Counted from the first letter of the stretch, positions 53,205 to 62,369 are shown. The stretch is DNA of 64,000 nt from Spirosomataceae bacterium TFI 002 (GCA_900230115.1 LT907983.1:5068774-5132773), one strand, 5' to 3'. A program made the numbers and translations. Notes: generated by a model not told the origin, from the sequence alone.

Positions 53205-55862
53205 GTGAACCACCACTTCAAGCTATTACTTTTAGGTATATCTATATTCCTTTCTCACAATGCCCAAGGCCAAGAAATAGACCTTAATGCCATAGAGATT
53301 TTGCAGGAAAACCAAACCTGGGAAACTTTTGAGCCAGCAGAGATAGGCCCAATTCAAGGGGACTTTCAACTGCGTTTAAAAATTCCAGAAGAAGCGAAGT
53401 CAGAAAACCACAGCATGCTATATCTGCATAAATTGCAAGAAGTAGAAGTATTTGTTGACTCACTTTCTTTTGGTAAAACAGGGGTTCTCCTTCCTTTAAG
53501 TAGCCGTAAAACACCCACAGGACTCCTCATTCACTCCATAGGTAATTCGGTTCAAGAGCGAATTGAAATTAAACCAAAATCACAGTTCATTTACCTCAAT
53601 GTCTTCCATAAGTTTGAGAAAGAGGTAGTTCCTGATTTTAGGCTTTATTCTGCCGAGGAGTGGCAAGAAACCGTTTCCAGTTCCAGAGAAAAAACCTTTC
53701 TTATTCAAGGGCTCATGGGTGGTGCATTATTACTCATAACACTTTACCACCTACTCATATATATTACAAGAAGAGACATTCCATATCTACACTATGCCAT
53801 TTATACAGGCCTCATCTTCTTTGTTTTGGGTAATGAAACTGGACTTATTCAGGCTACTATTTTTACGGAGTATCAGTTTGAACATAACTTCATTGTGATG
53901 TGTCAGGTGCTTTCGCTATTTTCCTCTGCTTTATATTTTATTTTCATGAGGAGTTTTATTGACTTGAAAAGTTTACTACCAAAACTGGATAAGTTTATCT
54001 CTTGGTATTTATGGATTGTAGTTTCCGTACGCTTATTAGTATGTTCGGCTTACTTTTTCGGTCTTAAAAGGGCTTGGCTGTCAATGTCTTACGTTTCTGC
54101 TATGGCTACACTTACAGTAGGCTTGATTTCTGTTATTTTAATCTTGAGAACAAAAGACAAGCTAGCCTACTATTTTACTTTTGGCAGTTTAGTTTTATAT
54201 GTTTTTGTTATGAGTACTACTATTCTGTCCTTATTGGAGTTTAATGGCATTATAACTCCAATTTCTTTTGATAGAATCTATCTCAGTGAAATAGGCATCA
54301 TGATAGAAATAATCATTTTCTCTCTTGGACTAGGTTACAGGATGAGAATGCAAGAAAATGAAAAAAGCCAATTGGAAGACCTTGCAAATCTCAAAACCAA
54401 GTTTTTTACCAATATTTCGCATGAATTTAGAACTCCCCTCACAGTAATAACGGGCATGACCGACCAAATAAAAGGACACCATAAAGAAAAAGAACTCATA
54501 CAGCGAAACAGCAGCAGTCTTTTGAATTTGGTAAATCAATTATTGGATCTCTCCAAGCTTGACACTAGCAATATGAACTTAGACATGGTGCAGGGAGATA
54601 TTATTCCTTTTTTACGGTATTTGACGGAGTCTTTTTACTCTATGGCAAATGACAAGGGCATCAGGCTTACTTTTTATACCGAGGTAGAGACGCAAGTTAT
54701 AGATTTTGATGAATCCAAAATCCAGCAAGTGATTTTTAACTTGGTTCGCAATGCTATTAAATTCACTGGAGAAGGCGGTAAAGTGATTATTCACATCAAT
54801 AAACCTTCAGCTGACCGTATCAGAATAAAAGTAAAAGATACTGGAGTAGGGATATCGGCAGAGGAGCTAGAGAATGTTTTCAATAGATTTTATCAAAAAC
54901 CGACATCACATGAGATAGGTACAGGAATTGGCCTCTCGCTTACCAAAGAATTAGTGAATCTTATGCAAGGGGAAATCTCTGTTTCGTCGCAAGAGGGTAT
55001 AGGCTCAGAGTTTATCGTTGAGCTGCCCATTAGTCAAAAGGCCGACCTTCAAGACTTTGTTTTTGAACCCATTTACCACAATTACGAAAGCGGAAGTGAG
55101 GTAATTGATACCCTGGACGATAGCAAAATAAAGCCGCTAATATTACTGGTGGAAGATAACTTGGATATTACTACCTATGTGAAGAATATCTTGGCAAAAG
55201 ACTATGCAGTTATTATAGCCCAAGATGGCGAGGAAGGAGTTGCCATGGCACAGCGACACATTCCAGATGTTATATTATCCGATGTAATGATGCCCAAGTT
55301 GAGTGGGTTTGAGCTATGCCGTATTGTAAAATCTACGGAGAGCACCAACCACATTCCCATTATCTTGCTCACTGCAAAGCACACCAATGATGACAAGCTT
55401 AGTGGACTAGGCACAGGTGCCGATGATTATATTACCAAGCCATTCGACAGAAAAGAACTACTGCTCAAAATCAAGAATATTTTAAAGCTGAGAGAGCAAA
55501 TTCAAAACGAATATAGCGGCGGCAAAGGCGAACCGAAACCGCAGGATCTATTTATGAGTAAGGTGGTGTCTTATATCACTATCAATATTGCCAACCCAGA
55601 TTTGTCGGTAAATAGCCTGAGTTTTGAACTAAAGCTTAGCAAAATGCAGGTGAATAGAAAGATAAAAGCTCTCACGGGTCAAGCCCCCGCGGCCTATATC
55701 ACGACTTTTAGAATGGAGAAAGCCTTGCTTTTACTTGAGAAGGGGACCTTTAGCATTGCCGAGATTGCTTATGCGGTGGGTTACTCGGACCCCAACTATT
55801 TCTCCCGTGCTTTCACCAAAAAGTACGGCATTGTACCGAGCGAAGTGAAAAAACCAACATAA
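53205..55862 (+). CDS. Hybrid two-component regulator: 7TMR-DISM sensor kinase, receiver and AraC domain
   Basis: No good ATG exists near the start; the GTG giving MNHHFKLLLLGISIFLSHNAQG makes a proper signal peptide and is preferred to a TTG 69 bp upstream. The 885-residue protein has an extracellular 7TMR-DISM domain (about 25-165), seven membrane helices (about 175-390), a HisKA domain (NISHEFRTPLTVI, His406), an ATPase domain (NLVRNAIKFTG, DTGVGI, GTGIGLSL), a receiver (about 645-765, VILSDVMMPK, Asp693) and a C-terminal AraC helix-turn-helix (about 785-885, FSIAEIAYAVGYSDPNYFSRAF). It senses an outside signal and acts on DNA itself. Promoter boxes around it are candidate targets. Confidence 0.93.
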   Translation: MNHHFKLLLLGISIFLSHNAQGQEIDLNAIEILQENQTWETFEPAEIGPIQGDFQLRLKIPEEAKSENHSMLYLHKLQEVEVFVDSLSFGKTGVLLPLSSRKTPTGLLIHSIGNSVQERIEIKPKSQFIYLNVFHKFEKEVVPDFRLYSAEEWQETVSSSREKTFLIQGLMGGALLLITLYHLLIYITRRDIPYLHYAIYTGLIFFVLGNETGLIQATIFTEYQFEHNFIVMCQVLSLFSSALYFIFMRSFIDLKSLLPKLDKFISWYLWIVVSVRLLVCSAYFFGLKRAWLSMSYVSAMATLTVGLISVILILRTKDKLAYYFTFGSLVLYVFVMSTTILSLLEFNGIITPISFDRIYLSEIGIMIEIIIFSLGLGYRMRMQENEKSQLEDLANLKTKFFTNISHEFRTPLTVITGMTDQIKGHHKEKELIQRNSSSLLNLVNQLLDLSKLDTSNMNLDMVQGDIIPFLRYLTESFYSMANDKGIRLTFYTEVETQVIDFDESKIQQVIFNLVRNAIKFTGEGGKVIIHINKPSADRIRIKVKDTGVGISAEELENVFNRFYQKPTSHEIGTGIGLSLTKELVNLMQGEISVSSQEGIGSEFIVELPISQKADLQDFVFEPIYHNYESGSEVIDTLDDSKIKPLILLVEDNLDITTYVKNILAKDYAVIIAQDGEEGVAMAQRHIPDVILSDVMMPKLSGFELCRIVKSTESTNHIPIILLTAKHTNDDKLSGLGTGADDYITKPFDRKELLLKIKNILKLREQIQNEYSGGKGEPKPQDLFMSKVVSYITINIANPDLSVNSLSFELKLSKMQVNRKIKALTGQAPAAYITTFRMEKALLLLEKGTFSIAEIAYAVGYSDPNYFSRAFTKKYGIVPSEVKKPT

Positions 55863-55953
55863 TTTAATTGTTACTCGTAATAAGCTGATTATTAATTATT
55901 TAAATAGATTTATATGTAGAAAATGTTACAATTGTCCAGAGAATAACATAGCC

Positions 55954-56005
55954 AATGTTACTATTGTGCTAGTTTTTTTTCCAAAAGTCCAGATGAAATA
56001 ATTTG
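55954..56005 (+). promoter_or_regulatory. TGTTACTTTTGTGCTAG promoter box, copy 2
   Basis: AATGTTACTATTGTGCTAG, then CAAAAGTCCAGAT and ATAATTTG (probable -7) match the boxes at 52618 and 59208, with one substitution in the left half-site and changes in the spacer. It precedes the LytTR/adhesin/Hcp-like operon. Confidence 0.6.
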
Positions 56006-56042
56006 TTCTTTCTTTTCTTGAATAATGTTAAAAGATTCAGGA

Positions 56043-56366
56043 ATGAAAACACCTAAAATTTTAAACGATTTACCCATTGATGAGATAAGCCATCTCAAGG
56101 CAGCGGCCAACTACACGGTGCTGTTTGACAGAAAAAACTGGAAGCATGTTTCTTCTTATTCATTAAAAGTATTTGTCAAGCTGTTTACTACCAACAACTT
56201 CATTCGTATCAATAGATCATTACTTGTGAGAAAGTCTTTTATACACAAGTACATCATAAAAGAGGGAAAGGAATACATAAGGTTGAAAAACAACATGGAT
56301 GTAAGCATCCCTCGCCGAAGAACCGAAAAACTTAAACTTGAATTGCCAACAATTTTTAATAATTGA
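56043..56366 (+). CDS. Stand-alone LytTR DNA-binding regulator
   Basis: The start MKTPKILNDLP was chosen because it aligns with the homologous gene at 62.8 kb; an ATG six codons earlier is also possible. The 107-residue protein is one LytTR domain with SSYSLKVFVKLF, FIRINRSLLVRKSFI and IPRRRTEKLKLELP, closely similar to the 62.8-kb protein. It has no receiver. The stop overlaps the long reading frame of the following adhesin gene; the real adhesin start is 17 bp later, so both are co-transcribed. Confidence 0.9.
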   Translation: MKTPKILNDLPIDEISHLKAAANYTVLFDRKNWKHVSSYSLKVFVKLFTTNNFIRINRSLLVRKSFIHKYIIKEGKEYIRLKNNMDVSIPRRRTEKLKLELPTIFNN

Positions 56367-56383
56367 ACATAAAACCAATTGAC

Positions 56384-57847
56384 ATGAAAAAAACAATTTA
56401 CACTATTTTATTACTCACCACACCTCTGCTTATACATGCCCAGGGTATTTCCATGGGAGGAGGAACAGCTTCAGGAAGTAACTCGTTTGGTTACGGAACG
56501 AATACCACAGCTAATGGAGTAGCTTCCATAGCAGGTGGAATAAATTCAGTTGCGGCGGATTCAGCCAGTATTGCTATTGGAGACGGAGCTCGGTCACTAG
56601 CTAAGTATGGTACAGCTATAGGTCAAAATACCTATGTAGATGCAACAGGTGGTGTAGCTTTAGGTGCATTTTGCTTCGTACAAAGCGAGCATTCTATGGC
56701 TCTTGGTCTAAATAACTTTATAAGGCCCAATTCTTTTTATTCATCAGCAATAGGAGCCGGGAATACTATTGATGCCTATGGGGCAACAGCCCTTGGTATT
56801 GACAATACGGCAGGTGGAGCCTTTAGCTCGGCTATGGGCACAAAAAACACTGCTCATAGCTACGGAGAAGTGGTACTAGGCACACTCGCAAGCGATGCTG
56901 GCTATACTGGTTATAATAGAAACGCTTGGAAAGTAGATGACAGACTCCTTGTACTCGGCAATGGCTATATAGATGGTAGTAATCAACAAAATCGCTCCAA
57001 TGCCTTGGTGATTCTTAAAAGTGGCGATGCCTCTTTTCAAGGTGGAATTACGATAGGGTCATTAGAAACAGCCATAGATGCGAATGAAGACACCAAATTG
57101 GTGGTGTATGGTGGAACTATATTATCAGAAAGTGAAGAACTCGCTGAGCAAGTACTTATAGGAACAAATGTGAGAAATAACGAAGCCAAGGTATTTATTA
57201 AAAATGCAGGCTACCCTCACGCCATGAAAATTCAAGGAAGACGCTCCAGCTCTGGAGTAGCGGTGGTAATAGAAGGCAATTCACAACTTGACGGAAATAC
57301 CAAGATTAACGGAAACCTTGATGTGGACGGTAGAGCCGTAAACTTAAATGCAAATACAACCATTACTGGTGACCTTACTATTACAGGCAGCGTAGCAAAG
57401 GGCTCAGGTACTTTTAAGATTGACCACCCGCTAGACCCACAAAATAAATACCTATACCACAGCTTTGTAGAAAGTCCCGATATGATGAACGTTTATAATG
57501 GAAACGCCACTACAGACGATAATGGAAATGTCACCGTAACATTACCCGAGTACTTTGAGGCATTAAACATGGACTACCGCTACCAGTTAACGCCTATTGG
57601 GCAGTTTGCTCAGGCAATTATTTCAGAAAAAGTACTACACAATCAGTTTAAGATTAAAACCGACAAGCCCAATGTGGAAGTAAGCTGGCAAGTAACGGGG
57701 ATAAGAAACGACGCATTTGCAAAACAAAATCGTGTGAAAGTATCTGTAGACAAGCCTGCTAGCGAGAAAGGCACTTACATGCACGCCGCGGCATTTGAAT
57801 CAGTAGAAAACGAAACCTTAAACAATACCAATCATGCGAAAAAATAA
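56384..57847 (+). CDS. Secreted YadA-head-like adhesin/fibre protein
   Basis: The ATG giving MKKTIYTILLLTTPLLIHAQ provides a signal peptide; a TTG 21 bp upstream does not. The 487-residue protein has a YadA-head/Hep-Hag-type beta-roll made of 14-residue units with (A/S)-x-A-x-G (for example SVAADSASIAIGDGARSLA, GTAIGQNTYVDATGGVALG, FSSAMGTKNTAHS). A stalk-like part follows (NGNLDVDGRAVNLNANTTITGDLTITGSV, two pieces), then a common end domain with FKIDHPLDPQNKYL, ESPDMMNVYNGN and DKPNVEVSWQVTGIR. Such heads form trimers that bind matrix or host surfaces. The first Hcp-like gene overlaps its stop by 14 bp. Confidence 0.88.
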   Translation: MKKTIYTILLLTTPLLIHAQGISMGGGTASGSNSFGYGTNTTANGVASIAGGINSVAADSASIAIGDGARSLAKYGTAIGQNTYVDATGGVALGAFCFVQSEHSMALGLNNFIRPNSFYSSAIGAGNTIDAYGATALGIDNTAGGAFSSAMGTKNTAHSYGEVVLGTLASDAGYTGYNRNAWKVDDRLLVLGNGYIDGSNQQNRSNALVILKSGDASFQGGITIGSLETAIDANEDTKLVVYGGTILSESEELAEQVLIGTNVRNNEAKVFIKNAGYPHAMKIQGRRSSSGVAVVIEGNSQLDGNTKINGNLDVDGRAVNLNANTTITGDLTITGSVAKGSGTFKIDHPLDPQNKYLYHSFVESPDMMNVYNGNATTDDNGNVTVTLPEYFEALNMDYRYQLTPIGQFAQAIISEKVLHNQFKIKTDKPNVEVSWQVTGIRNDAFAKQNRVKVSVDKPASEKGTYMHAAAFESVENETLNNTNHAKK

Positions 57848-58415
57848 CTATTTATTACTTCTCATAATACCCTTGCTGTTTTGTTCTTTCAAAACAATAG
57901 AACCAACTAAGAAAAAAGCACTCGGCTTAAGCATTTATCTACAATTACAAGGAATAGTAGGTGATGCCACAGACCAATACCACCCAAATTGGATAAATGT
58001 GGCTTCTTATAAGTTTAATGCAAAAAATAGCAGACAAATTGGTCAAAGTGGAGCGGCGGGTGTTGGAAGGGCAACTGGTAGCGATTTAACAATAAAAGCC
58101 GTAATAGCAGATAAGTCATTAACAAAATTGATAGACCGATGTCTCAAAAGCACCCTTATTCTAGAGGGAATACTAGATATAACTGAAAGTGGTGCACCGG
58201 TAGGTAATAATGTATTTGCCGAGCGAGTGGAATTAACTGAGATTATTGTTCGTAGTGTTTCTATTACTGGTACCGACCCATTAGCGGGCACTGTAGATGT
58301 ATCTTTTACATTACAGTTTAGAGAAATAAAAAGGACTTTACAGGACCTTATAAATGGTAATTATAATGCTCCCGTAGATATGGAATGGAACTACCAAACC
58401 AATTCTGGAAATTAA
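57834..58415 (+). CDS. Hcp-like protein with signal peptide
   Basis: The 193-residue protein aligns with the type VI tube protein Hcp: YLQLQGIVGDATD at the first strand, HPNWINVASYKF, a glycine-rich GQSGAAGVGRATG loop, then DLTIKAVIADKSLTKLIDRCLKS, ERVELTEIIVRSVSITG and DVSFTLQFREIKRT. Unlike true Hcp it has an N-terminal signal sequence with a lipobox-like LLFC (Cys17). No other type VI gene is in view, so intracellular tube assembly is unlikely; it may form rings or tubes outside the membrane. It overlaps the adhesin gene by 14 bp and is followed by another Hcp-like gene. Confidence 0.8.
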   Translation: MRKNNYLLLLIIPLLFCSFKTIEPTKKKALGLSIYLQLQGIVGDATDQYHPNWINVASYKFNAKNSRQIGQSGAAGVGRATGSDLTIKAVIADKSLTKLIDRCLKSTLILEGILDITESGAPVGNNVFAERVELTEIIVRSVSITGTDPLAGTVDVSFTLQFREIKRTLQDLINGNYNAPVDMEWNYQTNSGN

Positions 58416-58426
58416 AATAAATAAAA

Positions 58427-58987
58427 ATGAAAAATAATATAAGTTTATCTCTAATTATTTGCCTGATGGCATTGACACTTAGTACTAATGGTCAGCGGTA
58501 CTTTATGAAAATTGAAAACCCCAACCTTAACGGCACTTCCAATACTGCACCGCATGAATTTGAATTTGAATTAGAAAGCTTCGATTTTGGTATTACAAAT
58601 AATGGTAATCTGCATTTCGGATCAGGTGCTGGAAATGGAAAGCCCGAACTACTTCCATTTACAATTAAGCTAAAGCAGACCAGTAACATGGCTCAGGTGT
58701 ACAAAACAATTCATGATGGTGGCTTCTACCGGAAAGTAATTATTTCTGTGGTGAAAACATTTGATTCCCCAAGCTTACAGGATTACTTGGTATTTACTTT
58801 GGAAGAGGTTGTTACTTTTTCAGCTATGAATATTGGAGCAAGTAGCGGTGATGATTCCATTTTTCTTACGGCTACTATATTTAGCGACAAACTAAGAATA
58901 AAGCATTATCTAACCAATTCCAACGGCTCTCGAGACAATACCCCGCTGGAAACAGGCTGGGATATTATAGAAAATAAGAGCCTATGA
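58427..58987 (+). CDS. Second Hcp-like protein with signal peptide
   Basis: The 186-residue protein has a Sec signal peptide (about 1-22) and a diverged Hcp fold: YFMKIENPNLNG at the first strand, EFELESFDFGI, then FTIKLKQTSNMAQVYKTIHDGGF, KVIISVVKTF, YLVFTLEEVVTFSAMNIGASSGDD and a final strand DKLRIKHYL. The order of strands and the helix with M-A-x-V-Y/L match Hcp, but identity is low. It lies 11 bp after the first Hcp-like gene, so the two products may form a mixed ring or stack. Confidence 0.72.
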   Translation: MKNNISLSLIICLMALTLSTNGQRYFMKIENPNLNGTSNTAPHEFEFELESFDFGITNNGNLHFGSGAGNGKPELLPFTIKLKQTSNMAQVYKTIHDGGFYRKVIISVVKTFDSPSLQDYLVFTLEEVVTFSAMNIGASSGDDSIFLTATIFSDKLRIKHYLTNSNGSRDNTPLETGWDIIENKSL

Positions 58988-59207
58988 AACTAAGTTTTGC
59001 TTTGAGTAATATGAATTGAGCTTGGTTTAAATTATGAGTAACGCTAGTTTGACATAAGCAGTACATCAAGCGATGCTAAAGTACAGTAACACGTGGGCAA
59101 TTCGGTTTCAATTGGTCTTTTACACTAAGCTGATATATTGTGCCAAACTGCCCATGTGAAGCTGTCATATGCTCTCTAAAATTAATGTAGAGGTCTGAAA
59201 AAACACC
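58988..59207. other. Intergenic region after the Hcp-like pair
   Basis: This part of a 310-bp gap has no gene-like frame, no clear terminator and no tRNA. The conserved promoter box of the next gene follows it. Confidence 0.4.
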
Positions 59208-59257
59208 AAAATGTTACTTTTGTGCTAGTATTTAGTATCAGAAGTCCAGATAATTTG
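59208..59257 (+). promoter_or_regulatory. TGTTACTTTTGTGCTAG promoter box, copy 3
   Basis: ACTTTTG (59216) and CAGAAGT (59239) are inverted half-sites 23 bp apart, followed by CCAGAT and ATAATTTG (probable -7). The box and the whole leader to the ATG match copy 1 at 52618 with few changes. Confidence 0.65.
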
Positions 59258-59297
59258 TTGAGAAATTGAGGAAATTTTAGATATTAAAACCTTTACA

Positions 59298-62200
59298 ATG
59301 AAAAAAATACAATTACTCACCCTCTTAGGTCTTCTTAGTTATGGTACTAGCCTTGCTACCATTAAATACGTAACACCAAGCGGATCTGGCACTAAGGACG
59401 GAAGTTCATGGGCAAACGCAAGTGGCAGTTCTAGCTTGAAAAGCGTTCTTGATAACTCTTCACTTGGTGACACCATCTGGGTGGCAAAAGGCACCTACTG
59501 GCCGTCTGATGTTAACAGAAACGAGTACTTTGAGATCAAAGATGGTGTAAAAGTTTACGGCGGTTTTGCAGGTGATGAACCAGTGGGCTATAACTTAGCT
59601 TTTAGAGATTTCGCTACCAATGAAACTATCTTAAGTGGCAACATTGATGATTTAAGTATTGGATCCGACAACTCCTTCCATGTAGTATATACCCAAAATG
59701 TAAGTTCAGCTACCATTGTAGATGGCTTTACCATTCAAGATGGTAATGCAAGCAACGGCAGTCTTTTTCCAGAAGATCGTGGTGGTGGGTGGTTTAATAC
59801 CGGGAGAGGGTCAGGTAATAGCTCAAATCCCACCATAAGAAATATCATATTTAAAGACAATAAAGCTATAAAGAAAGGTGGTGCTTTGTGTAATGATGGT
59901 TATCAGGGCATAACAAGCCCTACCATAACCAACTGTGTTTTTGATGGAAATAGCGTGAGCAGTACGGACTCAGATGCAGGTGGTGGAGCTATTTATAATG
60001 AAGGTCTACAAGGAAAAGCAAATCCAATAATCACAAATTGTGTTTTTAAGAATAATTCTGCAATTAATAGAGGCGGAGCACTATTCAATAACGGAAGTGG
60101 AGGTAGCGGAGAGTCAAGCCCAGTGTTAAGTAATGTAGAATTTAGCAGTAATTCTGCCGAGTCTGGAGGAGCTATCTATAATGAAGGAAAATTTGATATG
60201 CTTAGCACCAATTCAAAATTCAACAACAATAGTGCAATTAACAGCGGTGGTGCTGTATACAATAATGAAAAGGCCAGTGAATCCAGTGTAAAGCTTATAA
60301 ACTGTATTATATCTAATAACACAGCAGCTTTAGGTAGTGCTTTCAATAACTATTCAGTGATGGGGTCATTTTTTCCTGGATTTTTGACTTTAAGATTAAC
60401 TAACTGTACAGTTTATAATAATAGTGCTACTACACAAGGTGGAGTAATTTATAGCAGCAAAGGTACTAATGGCATGGTATCTAATTTCATTCGAAACAGT
60501 ATTTTTTGGGATAACCCTACTGTTTTTAACAATAACAATACGACCATTAATATTTCACACTCTATAGTAAAAGGGGCAGATTGTGTCGCTTTAGGAACAA
60601 GTTCCAACGGAGGCGTGAGCTGTGGAGCAGGAATGCTCTTCAGTACCACGGTTGATTACCCGCAATTCGTAGACGCCGCCAACGGCAATTTTCAACTGCT
60701 TGCAGGCTCACCAGCTATCAATACAGGCGATAATTCAATTGTAACGACAACAAAAGACTTAGCAGGAAAACTAAGAATAAGAGACGGTATACTGGACATG
60801 GGGGCTTTTGAAAACTCTGATGCCCCAATATATGTAAATCATTCCCAAACCACAGGCAACAACAACGGCTCCAACTGGGCAAATGCTTTCACAGACTTGC
60901 AAGATGCACTGTTTTATGCAAAAGCAGCCGATGCTATATGGGTAGCGGAAGGAACTTACAAGCCTGCAGCAGCATCGAGAGACTCTTCTTTCGTGATACC
61001 CGACAGCGTAAAAGTTTACGGCGGCTTTGAAGGTAATGAAGCCGGAAACTACAACCTTGTTAATAGAAACTTCATTACCAACGAAACTATTCTTAGTGGT
61101 GATATTGGAACGCTTGCCAATACAATTGACAATTCATACCACGTTGTTTATACCAAAAACACAAGCTCCAGCACACTGGTAGATGGTTTTAGCATAAAAG
61201 ATGGAAATGCTAATGGTAATTCCCCAAACAACTTTGCAGGCGGCTGGTATAATGATGGAAGTGGTACAGGCAATAATTCTTCACCTACGCTCATGAATAT
61301 AATTTTTTCTAATAATAATGCTTCTGTTGGTGGGGCAATGTATAATAATGGAACATCCGGAGGCAACTCTAGCCCGCAAATTAGCAATTGTTCTTTCTCA
61401 GCAAATACTGCTTCAGTTTCAGGTGGGGCAATGAATAATCACGGATTCAATGGTAACTCCAGCCCGCAAATTAGCAATTGTTCTTTCTCTGCAAATACTG
61501 CTCTAGCAGGTGGGGGGGCACTGTATAATACTGGTCAGAATGGCAACGCCAGTCCATTTTTAAACAATTGTTTTTTCTCAGCAAATACTGCTCTTTTTGG
61601 TGGGGCAATGTTTAATAATGGATTCTTTGGTAACTCCAGCCCGCAAATTAACAATTGTTCTTTCTCCGCAAATACTGCTACAAATAGCGGAGGAACAATG
61701 TATAATCAGGGACAAAGTGGCAACTGCAGTCCAAACTTAAGCAATTGTACTTTCTATGCGAATACTGCTTCTAATTTTGGTGGCGTAATGTTTAATAATG
61801 GAGTAAATGCAGGCACCACCAATCCGAGCTTGAGCAATTGTATCCTTTGGGAGAATTTAGCTAACTCAGCAGCAAATTCTTTTCATAATCGATCAGCTAC
61901 TCTTAACATCTCTTATTCTTTGGTGCCTGATGCTAATGAGGCTACATTGGGAACAAATTCAAATGGAGGAATTACGGCATCTAATATGGTTTATGGTCAA
62001 AACCCGAATTTTGTAAATGCGGCTGCAGGAAACCTGCAACTACAAAACAACAGCCCAGCCATAGATGCAGGAACAAATGCGGAAATCTCTTTCATCACGG
62101 ATATTATTGGTCAAAAACATATCAATGTACCCGACATGGGAGCGTATGAAAACCCATGCTCGAAAATTCAAAACATTACCTCAGTGGTAAATATTACTAC

Positions 62201-62369
62201 TGGAAAGTATAGGTCGTTTGCTGCCGTGCAAACACTCTCAGCCGCCAATACAATCAACCCAGTATCCAACGTGTATTACCAAGCAGGAGAAAGCATTTTG
62301 CTCACGCCCGGTTTTGAAGTAAAAAGTAATAATGTTTTTGAGGCGGTGATTGCGGATGGGTGTCCTTGA
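59298..62369 (+). CDS. Secreted double beta-helix repeat protein with cysteine-bracketed C-terminal domain
   Basis: The 1023-residue protein has a signal peptide (about 1-20) and two homologous right-handed beta-helix modules (about 22-510 and 511-950). Each starts with VxxxxxGxxxGSSWANA or GSNWANA, then DxIWVAKGTYxP/VAEGTYKP, VKVYGGF and NETILSG, the common Bacteroidota surface-protein module. Within the second module a unit of about 36 residues repeats with SSPQISNCSFSANTA and GGAMYNNG. The last 75 residues form the cysteine-bracketed domain with SILLTPGF and a GCP end. It is probably exported and surface bound, with carbohydrate binding or adhesion as likely roles. Confidence 0.88.
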   Translation: MKKIQLLTLLGLLSYGTSLATIKYVTPSGSGTKDGSSWANASGSSSLKSVLDNSSLGDTIWVAKGTYWPSDVNRNEYFEIKDGVKVYGGFAGDEPVGYNLAFRDFATNETILSGNIDDLSIGSDNSFHVVYTQNVSSATIVDGFTIQDGNASNGSLFPEDRGGGWFNTGRGSGNSSNPTIRNIIFKDNKAIKKGGALCNDGYQGITSPTITNCVFDGNSVSSTDSDAGGGAIYNEGLQGKANPIITNCVFKNNSAINRGGALFNNGSGGSGESSPVLSNVEFSSNSAESGGAIYNEGKFDMLSTNSKFNNNSAINSGGAVYNNEKASESSVKLINCIISNNTAALGSAFNNYSVMGSFFPGFLTLRLTNCTVYNNSATTQGGVIYSSKGTNGMVSNFIRNSIFWDNPTVFNNNNTTINISHSIVKGADCVALGTSSNGGVSCGAGMLFSTTVDYPQFVDAANGNFQLLAGSPAINTGDNSIVTTTKDLAGKLRIRDGILDMGAFENSDAPIYVNHSQTTGNNNGSNWANAFTDLQDALFYAKAADAIWVAEGTYKPAAASRDSSFVIPDSVKVYGGFEGNEAGNYNLVNRNFITNETILSGDIGTLANTIDNSYHVVYTKNTSSSTLVDGFSIKDGNANGNSPNNFAGGWYNDGSGTGNNSSPTLMNIIFSNNNASVGGAMYNNGTSGGNSSPQISNCSFSANTASVSGGAMNNHGFNGNSSPQISNCSFSANTALAGGGALYNTGQNGNASPFLNNCFFSANTALFGGAMFNNGFFGNSSPQINNCSFSANTATNSGGTMYNQGQSGNCSPNLSNCTFYANTASNFGGVMFNNGVNAGTTNPSLSNCILWENLANSAANSFHNRSATLNISYSLVPDANEATLGTNSNGGITASNMVYGQNPNFVNAAAGNLQLQNNSPAIDAGTNAEISFITDIIGQKHINVPDMGAYENPCSKIQNITSVVNITTGKYRSFAAVQTLSAANTINPVSNVYYQAGESILLTPGFEVKSNNVFEAVIADGCP
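61365..61800 (+). repeat. In-gene tandem repeats, unit about 105-120 bp
   Basis: Within the second beta-helix module, near-identical blocks (AACTCTAGCCCGCAAATTAG, AGCAATTGTTCTTTCTCAGC, GCAAATACTGCT) recur five to six times. Units differ mainly in the linker. Repeats this similar are prone to unequal crossover or slipped replication, so length may vary among strains. Confidence 0.75.

Noticed and set aside
57834-58987. A type VI secretion locus suggested by Hcp similarity
   Set aside because: Both proteins have export signals and none of the sheath, baseplate, membrane complex or ATPase genes is present in the window.
228-62369. Conventional type IX C-terminal sorting domains
   Set aside because: I looked for the usual K-x-V/I-V-K-end patterns on all secreted proteins and found none; only the cysteine-bracketed domain recurs.
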